DNA of 64,000 nt from Petrolisthes cinctipes (taxonomy: Eukaryota > Arthropoda > Malacostraca > Decapoda > Porcellanidae). The DNA lies in contig JAWQEG010000128.1 in NCBI GenBank assembly GCA_033782935.1, positions 2,108,001 to 2,172,000 on the forward strand, given 5' to 3'. The notes beneath the pieces are model-generated. The model did not search any database. It saw only the letters and a program-made list of their open reading frames with translations, and was not told the origin of the DNA. Shown here in pieces: positions 47,255 through 59,463 of the stretch (its first letter is position 1; each line of letters starts with the position of its first letter). Both the position numbers and the translations under genes were made by a program.

Positions 47255-49846
47255 ATACTGAAAATCGATCTTTTAGGTGCCCAAAAGTCGATATGTGCAT
47301 GCATCTTCTGTACCCGTTTATATCTCAAATTCAAGCTTAAAACACCCGAAAATTCGATATTTTGGGGTCCCAGAAGCGATCTGTACATGCCTACTCCGTG
47401 ATAGAGTATTTTAAAAATACAGGCCCAAAACCTGCTGAAAATCAATATTTTAGGAGCCAAGTGTCAATATGTGCATGCATCTTCTGTACCCGTTTATATC
47501 TCAAATTCAGGCTCAAAACACCCGAAAATTCGGTATTTTTGGGTCCTAGAAGCGATCTGTACATCCCTAATCCTAGTTAGAATGTTTTCAAGATACAGAC
47601 CCAAAACATGCTCAAAATCGATATTTTAGGTGCCCAAAAGTCGATATGTGCATGCATCTTCTGTACCCTTTTATATCTCAAATTCAGGCTTACAACACCC
47701 GAAAATTCGATATTTTGGTGTCCCAGAAGCGATCTGTACATGCCTACTCAGTGCTAGAATATTTTCAAAATATAGGCCCAAAACAGGCTAAAAAATCGAT
47801 ATTTTAGGTACCCAAAGTCGATATCACAAATTCAGGCCCATAACACCCAAAAATTCGATATTTTGGGGTCCCAGAAGCGATCTGTACATGCCTAATCCGT
47901 GTTAGAGTATTTTAAAAATACAGGCTCAAAACATGCTGAAAATCAATATTTTAGGAGGCCAGTGTCAATATGTGCATGCATCTTCTGTACCCGTATATAT
48001 CTCAAATTCAGGCTCAAAACACCCGAAAATTTGATATTTTGGAGTCCCAGAAGCGATCTGTAGATGCCTATTCAGTGCTAGAATATTTTCAAAATATAGG
48101 CCCAAAACATGCTGAAAATCGATATTTTAGGTGCCCAAATTCAATATGTGCATGCATCTTCTGTACCCGTTTATATCTCAAATTCAGGCTCAAAACACCC
48201 GAAAATTCGGTATTTTTGGGTCCTAGAAGCGATCTGTACATGCCTACTCCGTGTTAGAGTATTTTAAAAATACAGGCTCAAAACATGCTGAAAATCAATA
48301 TTTTAGGAGCCCAGTGTCAACATGTTCATGCATCTTCTGTACCCGTTTATATCTCAAATTCAGGCTCAAAACACCCGAAAAATTGATATTTTGAGGTCCC
48401 AGAAGAGATCTGTACATGCCTACTTCGTGTTAGAGTATTTTAAAAATACAGGCTCAAAACATGCTGAAAATCAATATTTTAGGAGCCCAGTGTCAATATG
48501 TGCATGCATCTTCTGTACCCGTTTATATTTCAAATTCAGGCTCAAAACACACGAAAATTCGATATTTTTGGGTCCCAGAAGCGATCTGTACATGCCTACT
48601 CAGTGCTAGAGTTTTTTCAAAATATATGCTCCAAACATGGTAAAAATCGATATTTTCAGTGTCCAAAGTCGATATGGGCATGCATCATTTGTACCCGTTT
48701 ATATCTCAAATTCAGGCTCAAAACACCCGAAAATTCGATATTTTGGGGTCCCAGAAGTGATCTGTACATGCCTACTTAGTGCTAGAATATTTTCAAAATA
48801 TAGGCCCAAAACATGCTAAAAATCGATATTTTAGGTGCCCAAAGGCGATATCTCAAATTCAGGCTCAAAACACCCGAAAATTTGATTATTTGGGGTCCCA
48901 GAAGCGAACTATACATGCCTACTCCGAGTTAGAGTATTATCAAAATACAGGCCTAAAACATACTGAAAATCGATATTTTAGGTGCCCAAAAGTCGATATG
49001 TGCATGCATCTTCTGTACCCGTTTATATCTCAAATTCAGGCTCCAAGCAACCGAAAATTCGATATTTTTGTGTAGTAGAAGCGATCTGTACATCCCTACT
49101 CCTAGTTAGAATGTTTTCAAGATACAGACCCAAAACATGCTCAAAATCGATATTTTAGGTGCTCAAAAGTCGATATGTGCATGCATCTTCTATACCCGTT
49201 TATATCTCAAATTCAGGCTCAAAACACCCAAAAATTCGATATTTTGGGGTCCCAGAAGCGATCTGTACATGCCTACTCCGTGTTAGAGTATTTTCAATAT
49301 ACAGGCTCAAAACATCCTGAAAATCGATATTTTTGGTGACCAAAGTCAATATGTGTATGCATCTTCTGCAACCGTTTATATCCCAAATTCAACCTCAAAA
49401 CACCCGAAAATTCGATATTTTTGGGTCCCAGAAGCGATCTGTAGATGCCTACTTAGTGCTAGAATGTTTTCAAAATATAGGCTCAAAACATGCTAAAAAT
49501 CGATATTTTAAGTGTTCAAAGTCGATATGTGCATGCAATATCTGTACCCGTTTATATCTCAAATTCAGGCTCAAAACACCCAAAAATTCGGGATTTTTGG
49601 GTCCTAGAAGCGATCTGTACATACCTACTCCTAGTTTGAATGTTTTCAAGATACAGACCTAAAACATGCTCAAAATCGATATTTTATGTACCAAAAAGTC
49701 GATATGTTCATGCATCTTCAGTACCCGTTTATATCTCAAATTCAAGCTTAAAACACCCGAAAATTCGATATTTTGGGGTCCCAGAAGCGAACTGTACATG
49801 CCTACTCAGTGCTAGAATATTTTCAAAATATAGGCCCAAAACAGGC
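47255..49846 (+). repeat. Mixed monomers, right end of the middle compartment
   Basis: Starts are approximately 47255, 47432, 47609, 47785, 47932, 48109, 48285, 48461, 48637, 48813, 48960, 49137, 49313, 49490, 49666 and 49843. It contains the second copy of the 46.4-kb segment. The monomers at 47785 and 49843 (offset 2,058) share CAGGCTAAAAAATCG and AGGCCCATAACACCC. The last HindIII-type copy I saw is near 49744. Confidence 0.8.
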
Positions 49847-52800
49847 TAAAAAATCGATATTTTAGGTACCCAAAGTCGATATCACAAATTCAGGCCCATA
49901 ACACCCGAAAATTCGATATTTTGGGGTCCCAGAAGCAATCTGTACATGCCTACTCCGTTTTAGAGTATTTTATAAATACAGGCTCAAAACATGCTGAAAA
50001 TCAATATTTTAGGAGCACAGTGTCAATATGTGCATGCATCTTCTGTACCCGTTTTTATCTCAAATTCAAGCTCAAAACACCCGAAAATTTGATATTTTGG
50101 GGTACCAGAAGCGATCTGTACATGCCTACTCAGTGCTAGAATATTTTCAATATACAGGCCCAAAACATACTGAAAATCGATCTTTTAGGTGCCAAAAGTC
50201 GATATGTGCATGCATCTTCTGTACCCGTTTATATCTCAAATTCAGGCTCAAAACACCCGAAAATTCGATATTTTTGGGTCCCAGAAGCGATCTGTACATG
50301 CCGACTCCGTGTTAGAGTATTTTCATAATACAGGCCCAAAACATACTGAAAATCAATCTTTTAGGTGCACAAATGTCAATATGTGCATGTATCTTCTGTA
50401 CCCGTTTATATCCCAAATTCAACATCAAAACACCTGAAAATTCGATGTTTTTGGGTCCCAGAAGCAATCTGTACATGCCTACTCAGTGCTAGATTTTTTT
50501 CAAAATATAGGCTCAAAACATGCTAAAAATCGATATTTTAAGTGTCCAAAGTCGATATGTGCATGCATCATCTGTACCCGTTTATATCTCAAATTCAGGC
50601 TCAAAACACCCGAAAATTCGATATTTTGGGGTCCCAGAAGTGATCTGTACATGCCTACTTAGTGCTAGAATATTTTCAAAATATAGGCCCAAAACATGCT
50701 AAAAATCGATATTTTAGGTGCCCAAAGTCGATATCTCAAATTCAGGCCCAAAACACCCGAAAATTCGATATTTTGGGGTCCCAGAAGCGAACTGTACATG
50801 CCTACTCCGTGTTAGAGTTTTTTCAAAATACAGGCCCAAAACATACTGAAAATCGATCTTTTAGGTGCCCAAAAGTCGATATGTGCATGCATCTTCTGTA
50901 CCCGTTAATATCTCAAATTCAGGCTCAAAACACCCGATAATTTGATATTTTTGGGTCCCAGGAGCGATTTTTACATGCCTACTCCTAGTTAAAGTATTTT
51001 CAAAATACAGGCCCAAAACATGCTGAAAATCGATATTTTATGTGCCCAAAGTCAACATGTGTATTCATCTTCTGCACTCGTTTATATCTCAAATTCAACC
51101 TCAAAACACCCAAAAATTCGATAATTTTGGGTCCCAGAAGCGATCTGTACATGTCTAGTCAGTGCTAGAATTTTTTCAAAATATAGCCTCAAAACATGCT
51201 AAAAATCGATATTTTAAGTGTCCAAAGTCGATATGTGCATTCATCTTCTGTACCCGTTTATATCTCAAATTTAGGCTCCAAACACCAGAAAATTCGATAT
51301 TTTTGGGTCCCAGAAGCGATTTGTACGTGCCTAATCCTAGTTAGAGTATTTTCAAAATACAGGCCCAAAACATGCTGAAAATCGATATTTTAGGTGCCCA
51401 AAGTCAATATGTGAATGCATCTTCTGTAATAGTTTATATCTCAAATTCAGGCTCAAAACACCCGAAAATTCGGTATTTTTGGGTCCTAGAAGCGATCTGT
51501 ACATCCCTACTCCTAATTAGAATGTTTTGAAGATACAGACCCAAAACATGCTCAAAATTGATATTTTAGGTGCCCAAAGTCAATATGTGCATGCATTTTC
51601 TGTACCCGTTTATATCTCAAATTCAGGCTCAAAACACCCGAAAATTCGGTATTTTTGGGTCCTAGAAGCGATTTCTACATCCCTACTCCTAGTTAGAATG
51701 TTTTCAAGATACAGACCCAAAACATGCTCAAAATCGATATTTTAGGTGCCCAAAAGTCAATATGTGCATGCATCATCTGTACCCGTTTATATCTCAAATT
51801 CAGGCTCAAAACACCCGAAAATTCGATATTTTGGGGTCCCAGAAGCGATCTGTACATGCCTACTCAGTGCTAGAATATTTTCAAAATATAGGCCCAAAAC
51901 ATGCTAAAAATCGATATTTTAGTTGCCCAAAGTCGATATCTCAAATTCAGGCCCAAAACACCCAAAAATTCGATATTTTGGGGTCCCAGAAGCGATCTGT
52001 ACATGCCTACTCCGTGTTAGAGTTTTTTTAATATACAGGCCCAAAACATACTGAAAATCGATCTTTTAGGTGCCCAAAAGTCGTTATGTGGATGCATCTT
52101 CTGTACCCGTTTATATCTCAAATTCAGGCTCAAAACACCCGAAAATTCGATATTTTGGGGTCCCAGAAGCGATCTGTACTTGCCTACTCCGTGTTAGAGT
52201 ATTTTCAAAATACAGGCCTAAAACAAGCTAAAATCGATATTTTAGGTGACCAAAGTCTATATGTGTATACATCTTCAGCCCCCGTTTATATCCCAAATTC
52301 AACCTCAAAACACCCGAAAATTCGATATATTTGGGTCCCAGAAGCGATCTGTACTTGCCTACTCCGTGTTAGAGTATTTTCAAAATACAGGCCAAAAACA
52401 AGCTGAAAATCGATATTTTAGGTGACCAAAATCAATATGTGCATGCATTTTCTGTACCCGTTTATATCTCAAATTCATGCTCAAAACACCCGAAAATTCG
52501 GTATGTTTGTGTCCTAGAAGCGATCTGTACATCCCTACTCCTAGTTAGAATGTTTTCAAGATACAGACCCAAAACATGCTCAAAATCGATATATTAGGTG
52601 CCCAAAAGTCGATATGTGAATGCATCTTCTGTACCCGTTTATATCTCAAATTCAAGCTCAAAACACCCGAAAATTCGATATTTTGGGGTCCCAGAAGCGA
52701 TCTGTACATGCCTACTCAGTGCTAGAATATTTTCAAAATATAGGCCCAAAACATGCTAAAAATCGATATTTTAGTTGCCCATAGTCGATATCTCAAATTC

Positions 52801-53077
52801 AGGCCCAAAACACCCAAAAATTCGATATTTTGGGGTCCCAGAAGCGAACTGTACATGCCTACTCCGTGTTAGATTATTTTCAAAATACAGGCCCAAAACA
52901 TACTGAAAATCGATCTTTTAGGTGACCAAAAGTCGATATGTGCATGCATCTTCTGTACCCGTTTATATCCCAAATTCAACCTCAAAACACCCGAAAATTC
53001 GATATTTTTGGGGTCCCAGAAGCAATCTGTATATGCCTACTCAGTGCTAGAATTTTTTCAAAATATATGCTCAAAAC
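49847..53077 (+). repeat. Mixed monomers, left part of the right compartment
   Basis: Starts are approximately 49990, 50168, 50344, 50520, 50696, 50843, 51020, 51196, 51372, 51548, 51725, 51901, 52048, 52225, 52401, 52578, 52755 and 52902. The 176-147-177 order appears once at 50520. The GCCCAGTGTC-type variant is last seen as GCACAGTGTC near 50020. Beyond this point the sequence is again of left-compartment types. Confidence 0.8.
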
Positions 53078-54078
53078 ATGCTAAAAATCGATATTTTAAG
53101 TGTCCAAAGTCGATATGTGCGTGCATCAACTGTACCCGTTTATATCTCAAATTCTGGCTCGAAACACCCGAAAATTCAATATTTTGGGGTCCCAGAAGTG
53201 ATCTGTACATGCCTACTTAGTGCTAGAATATTTTCAAAATATAGGCCCAAAACATGCTAAAAATCGATATTTTAGGTGCCCAAAGTCGATATCTCAAATT
53301 CAGGCCCAAAACACACGAAAATTCGATATTTTGGGGTCCCAGAAGCGAACTGTACATGCCTACTCCGTGTTAGAGTATTTTCAAAATACAGGCCCAAAAC
53401 ATACTGAAAATCGATCTTTTAGGTGCCCAAAAGTCGATATGTGCATCCATCTTCTGTACCCGTTTATATCCCAAATTTAACCTCAAAACACCCGAAAATT
53501 CGATATTTTTGGGGTCCCAGAAGCATTCTGTACATGCCTACTCAGTGCTAGAATATTTTCAAAATATAGGCTCAAAACATGCTAAAAATCGATATTTTAA
53601 GTGTCCAAAGTCGATATGTGCATGCATCATCTGTACCCGTTTATATCTCAAATTCTGGCTCAAAACACCCGAAAATTCGATATTTTGGGGTCCCAGAAGT
53701 GATCTGTACATGCCTACTTAGTGCTAGAATATTTTCAAAATATAGGCCCAAAACATGCTAAAAATCGATATTTTAGGTGCCCAAAGTCGATATCTCAAAT
53801 TCAGACCCAAAACACCCGAAAATTCGATATTTTGGGGTCCCAGAAGCAAACTGTACATGCCTACTCCGTGTTAGAGTATTTTCAAAATACAGGCCCAGAA
53901 CATACTGAAAATCGATCTTTTAGGTGCCCAAAAGTCGATATGTGCATGCATCTTCTGTACCCGTTTATATCTCAAATTCAGGCTCCAAGCACCCGAAAAT
54001 TCGATATTTTTGGGTCCCAGAAGCGATATGTACATGCCTACTTAGTGCAAGAATTTTTTCAAAATATAGGCTCAAAAC
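53078..54078 (+). repeat. 500/501-bp trimer HOR, two copies
   Basis: Starts at 53078, 53254, 53401, 53579, 53755, 53902 and 54079 give 176-147-178 and 176-147-177. The extra base in the first copy is in a GATATTTTTGGGGTCCC word. CAAATTCTGGCTC is shared by both copies. Confidence 0.88.
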
Positions 54079-55330
54079 ATGCTAAAAATCGATATTTTAA
54101 GTGTCCAAAGTCGATATGTGCATGCATCATCTGTACCCGTTTATATCTCAAATTCAGGCTCAAAACACCAGAAAATTCGATATTTTTGGGTCCCAGAAGC
54201 GATCTGTACATGCCTACTCCTAGTTAAAGTATTTTCAAAATACAGGCCTAAAACATGCTAAAAATCGATATTTTAGGTGCCCAAAGTCAATATGTGCATG
54301 CATCTTCTGTACCCGTTTATATCTCAAATTCAGGCTCAAAACACCCGAAAAATCGGTATTTTTGGGTCCTAGAAGCGATCTGTACATCCCTACTCCTAGT
54401 TAGAGTGTTTTCAAGATATAGACACAAAACATGCTCTAAATCAATATTTTAGGTGCCCAAAGTCAATATGTGCATGCATCTTCTCTACCCGTCTATATCT
54501 CAAATTCAGGCTCAAAACACCCAAAAATTCTATATTTTGGGTTCCCGGACGCGATCTGTACATGCCTACTCAGATGCAGGCCGAAAACATGCTGAAAATC
54601 GATATTTTATGTGCCCAAAGTCAACATGTGTATGCATCTTCTGCACTCGTTTATATCTCAAATTTAACCTCAAAACACCCGAAAATTCGATAATTTTGGG
54701 TCCCAGAAGCGATCAATACATGTCTAGTCAGTGCTAGAATGTTTTCAAAATATAGGCTCAAAACATGCTAAAAATCGATATTTTAAGTGTCCAAAGTCGA
54801 TATGTGCATTCATCTTCTGTACCCGTTTATATCTCAAATTCAGGCTCCAAACACCCGAAAATTCGATATTTTTGGGTCCCAGAAGCGATTTGTACATGCC
54901 TACTCCTAGTTAAAGTATTTTCAAAATACAGGCCCAAAACATGCTGAAAATCGATATTTTAGGTGCTCAAAGTCAATATGTGCATACATCTTCTGTACTA
55001 GTTTATATCTCAAATTCAGGCTCAAAACACCCAAAAATTCGGTATTTTTGGGTCCAAGAAGCGATCTGTAAATCCCTACTCCTAGAAAGAATGTTTTCAA
55101 GATACAGACCCAAAACATGCTGAAAATCGATATTTTAGGTGCCCAAAGTCAATATGTGCATGCATTTTCAGAACCCGTTTATATCTCAAATTCAGGCTCA
55201 AAACACCCTAAAATTTGGTATTTTTGGGACCTAGAAGTGATCTCTACATCCCTACTCCTAGTTAGAATGCTTTCAAGATACAGACCCAAAAAATGCTCAA
55301 AATCGATATTTTAGGTGCCCAAAAGTCGAT
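53340..55330 (+). repeat. 2-kb block, copied at 59.5-61.5 kb (copy 1)
   Basis: Matches 59464-61453 at an offset of 6,124 then 6,123 bp; the change comes from a 1-bp loss (CACCGAAAAT) near 59790. Shared private variants are GTGCATCCATCTTC, CAGAAGCATTCTG, CTCTAAATCAATATT, CCCGGACGCGATC and CATTTTCAG. Starts are 53401, 53579, 53755, 53902, 54079, 54255, 54431, 54589, 54765, 54941 and 55117. Confidence 0.88.
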
Positions 55331-56285
55331 ATGTGCATGCATCATCTGTACCCGTTTATATCTCAAATTCAGGCTCAAAACACCCGAAAATTCGATATTT
55401 TGGGGTCCCAGAAGCGATCTGTACATGCCTACTCAGTGCTAGAATATTTTCAAAATAAGGGCCCAAAACATGCTGAAAATGGATATTGTAGTTGCCCATA
55501 GTCGATATCTCAAATTCAGGCCCAAAACACCCAAAAATTCGATATTTTGGGGTCCCAGAAGCGATCTGTACATGCCTACTCCGTGTTAGAGTATATTCAA
55601 TATTCAGGCCCAAAACATACTGAAAATCGATCTTTTAGGTGCCCAAAAGTCGATATGTGCATGCATATTCTGTACCCGTTTATATCTCAAATTCAAGCTC
55701 AAAACACACGAAAATTCGATATTTTGGGGTCCCAGAAGCGATCTGTACATGCCTACTCAGATACAGGCCTAAAACATGCTGAAAATCTATATTTTAAGTG
55801 TCCGAAGTCGAAATGTGCATGCATCTTCTGTACCCGTTTATATCTCAAATTCAGGCTCAAAACACCCGAAAATTCGGTATTTTTGGGTCCTAGAAGCGAT
55901 CTGTACATCCCTACTCCTAGTTAGAAAGTTTACAAGATACAGACCCAAAATATGCTTAAAATCGATGTTTTAGGTGCCCAAAGTCAATATTTGCATGCAT
56001 CTTCTCTACCCGTTTATATCTCAAATTCAGGCTCAAAACACCCGAAAATTCGATATTTTGGGGTCCCAGAAGCGATCTGTACATGCCTACTCAGATACAG
56101 GCCCAAAACATGCTGAAAATCGATATTTTATGTGTCCAAAGTCGATATGTGCATGCATCTTCTGTACCCGTTTATATCTCAAATTCAGGCTCCAAGCACC
56201 CGAAAATTCGATATTTTTGGGTCCCAGAAACGATCTGTACATGCCTACTCAGTGCAAGAATTTTTTCAAAATATAGGCCCAAAAC
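55331..56285 (+). repeat. Mixed monomers
   Basis: The run includes one 147-bp-type copy near 55470 with several private substitutions (AAATGGATATTGTAG), 18-bp-deleted tails near 55759 and 56095 (CTCAGATACAGGCC), and full-length copies. No HOR order was recognised. Confidence 0.75.
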
Positions 56286-57316
56286 ATGCTAAAAGTCGAT
56301 ATTTTAGGTGCCCAAAGTCGATATCCCAAATTCAACCTCAAAACACCCGAAAATTCGATATTTTTGGGTCCCAGAAGCGATCTGTACTTGCCTACTCCGT
56401 GTTAGAGTATTTTCAAAATACAGGCCCAAAACAAGCTGAAAATCGATATTTTAGGTGACCAAAGTCAATATGTGCATGCATCTTCTGTACCCGTTTATAT
56501 CTCAAATTCATGCTCAAAACACCCGAAAATTCGGTATTTTTGGGTCCTAGAAGCGATCTGTACAACCCTACTCTTAGTTAGAATGTTTTTAAGATACAGA
56601 CCCAAAACATGCTCAAAATCGATATTTTAGGTGCCGAAAAGTCGATATGTGAATGCATCTTCTGTACCCGTTTATATCTCAAATTCAGGCTCAAAACACC
56701 CGAAAATTCGATATTTTGGGGTCCCAGAAGCAAACTGTACATGCTTACTCCGTGTTAGATTATTTTCAAAATACAGGCCCAAAACATACTAAAAATCGAT
56801 CTTTTAGGTGCCCAAAAGTCGATATGTGCATGCATCTTCTGTACCCGTTTATATCCTAAATTCAACCTCAAAACACCCGAAAATTCGATATTTTTGGGGT
56901 CCCACAAGCAATCTGTACATGCCTACTCAGTGCTAGAATATTTTCAAAATATAGGCTCAAAACATGCTAAAAATCGATATTTTAAGTGTCCAAAGTCGAT
57001 ATGTGCATGCATCTTCTGTACCCGTTTATATCTCAAATTTAGGCTCCAAGCACCCGAAAATTCGATATTTTTGGGTCCCAGAAGCGATCTGTACATGCCT
57101 ACTCAGTGCAAGAATTTTTTCAAAATATAGGCTCAAAACATGCTAAAAATCGATATTTTAAGTGTCCAAAGTCGATATGTGCATGCATCATCTGTACCCG
57201 TTTATATCTCAAATTCAGGCTCAAAACACCCGAAAATTTCGATATTTTCGGGTCCCAGAAGTGATCTGTACATGCCTACTTAGTGCTAGAATATTTTCAA
57301 AATATAGGCCCAAAAC
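56286..57316 (+). repeat. 1,031-bp hexamer HOR, copy 1
   Basis: Starts at 56286, 56433, 56609, 56786, 56964 and 57140 with 57317 next give 147-176-177-178-176-177 = 1,031. The first monomer is a chimeric 147-bp form, with the usual deletion junction GTCGATAT followed by CCCAAATTCAACCTC. Also shared with copy 2 are AAAAGTCGATATT, CTACTCTTAGTTAG and GTCCCACAAGC. Confidence 0.9.
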
Positions 57317-58030
57317 ATGCTAAAAGTCGATATTTTAGGTGCCCAAAGTCGATATCCCAAATTCAACCTCAAAACACCCGAAAATTCGATATTTTTGGGT
57401 CCCAGAAGCGATCTGTACTTGCCTACTCCGTGTTAGAGTATTTTCAAAATACAGGCCCAAAACAAGCTGAAAATCGATATTTTAGGTGACCAAAGTCAAT
57501 ATGTGCATGCATCTTCTGTACCCGTTTATATCTCAAATTCATGCTCAAAACACCCGAAAATTCGGTATTTTTGGGTCCTAGAAGCGATCTGTACAACCCT
57601 ACTCTTAGTTAGAATGTTTTTAAGATACAGACCCAAAACATGCTCAAAATCGATATTTTAGGTGCCGAAAAGTCGATATGTGAATGCATCTTCTGTACCC
57701 GTTTATATCTCAAATTCAGGCTCAAAACACCCGAAAATTCGATATTTTGGGGTCCCAGAAGCGAACTGTACATGCTTACTCCGTGTTAGATTATTTTCAA
57801 AATACAGGCCCAAAACATACTAAAAATCGATCTTTTAGGTGCCCAAAAGTCGATATGTGCATGCATCTTCTGTACCCGTTTATATCCTAAATTCAACCTC
57901 AAAACACCCGAAAATTCGATATTTTTGGGGTCCCACAAGCAATCTGTACATGCCTACTCAGTGCTAGAATATTTTCAAAATATAGGCTCAAAACATGCTA
58001 AAAATCGATATTTTAAGTGTCCAAAGTCAA
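57317..58030 (+). repeat. 1,031-bp hexamer HOR, partial copy 2
   Basis: Follows copy 1 at an offset of 1,031 bp for about 0.7 kb and departs near 58028, where copy 1 reads GTCGATATGTG and this copy GTCAATATGTG followed by a different downstream type. At most a few substitutions separate the copies in the part compared, so the duplication is recent. Confidence 0.88.
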
Positions 58031-59463
58031 TATGTGCATGCATCATCTGTACCCGTTTATATATCAAATTCTGGCTCAAAACACCCGAAAATTCAATATT
58101 TTGGGGTCCCAGAAGTGATCTGTACATGCCTACTTAGTGCTAGAATATTTTCAAAATATAGGCCCAAAACATGTTAAAAATCGATATTTTAGGTGCCTAA
58201 AGTCGATATTTCAAATTCAGGCCCAAAACACCCGAAAATTCGATATTTTGGGGTCCCAGAAGCGAACTGTACATGCCTACTCCGTGTTAGAGTATTTTCA
58301 AAATACAGGCCCAGAACATACTGAAAATCGATCTTTTAGGTGCCCAAAAGTCGATATGTGCATGCATCTTCTGTACCCGTTTATATCTCAAATTCAGGCT
58401 CCAAGCACCCGAAAATTCAATATTTTTGGGTCCCAGAAGCGATCTGTACATGCCTACTCAGTGCAAGAATTTTTTCAAAATATAGGCTCAATACATGCTA
58501 AAAATCAATATTTTAAGTGTCCAAAGTCGATATGTGCATGCATCATCTGTACCCGTTTATATCTCAAATTCAGGCTCAAAACACCCGAAAATTTCGATAT
58601 TTTGGGGTCCCAGAAGTGATCTGTACATGCCTACTTAGTGCTAGAATATTTTCAAAATATAGGCCCAAAACATGCTAAAAGTCGATATTTTAGGTGCCCA
58701 AAGTCGATATCACAAATTCAGGCCCAAAACACCCGAAAATTCGATATTTTGGGGTCCCAGAAGCGAACTGTACATGCCTACTCCGTGTTAGAGTAATTTC
58801 AAAATACAGGCCCAAAACATACTGAAAATCGATCTTTTAGGTGCCCAAAAGTCGATATGTGCATGCATCTTCTGTACCCGTTTATATCCCAAATTCAACC
58901 TCAAAACACCCGAAAATTCGATATTTTTGGGTCCCAGAAGGAATCTGTACATGCCTACTCAGTGCTAGAATTTTTTCAAAATACAGGCCTAAAACAAGCT
59001 GAAAATCAATATTTTAGGTGACCAAAGTCAATATGTGTATGTATCTTCTGCAACCGTTTATATCTGAAATTCAACCTCAAAACTCCCGAAAATTCGATAT
59101 TTTTGGGCCCCAGAAGCGATCTGTACTTGCCTACACCGTGTTAGAGTATTTTCAAAATACAGGCCCAAAACAAGCTGAAAATCGATATTTTAGGTGACCA
59201 AAGTCAATATGTGCATGCATCTTCTGTACCCGTTTATATCTCAAATTCATGCTCAAAACACCCGAAAATTCGGTATTTTTGGGTCCTAGAAGCGATCTGT
59301 ACATCCCTACTCCTAGTTAGAATGTTTTCAAGATACAGACCCAAAACATGCTCAAAATCGATATTTTAGGTGCCCAAAAGTCGATATGTGAATGTATCTT
59401 CTGTACCCGTTTATATCTCAAATTCATGCTAAAAACACCCGAAAATTCGATATTTTGGGGTTC
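58031..59463 (+). repeat. Mixed monomers incl. one trimer unit
   Basis: Starts at 57995, 58171, 58318 and 58495 carry the 176-147-177 order once more. Downstream, near 58966-58990, an AATTTTTTC tail is joined directly to ACAGGCCTAAAACAAG. This tail combination is unusual and is probably a recombination join. Confidence 0.78.
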
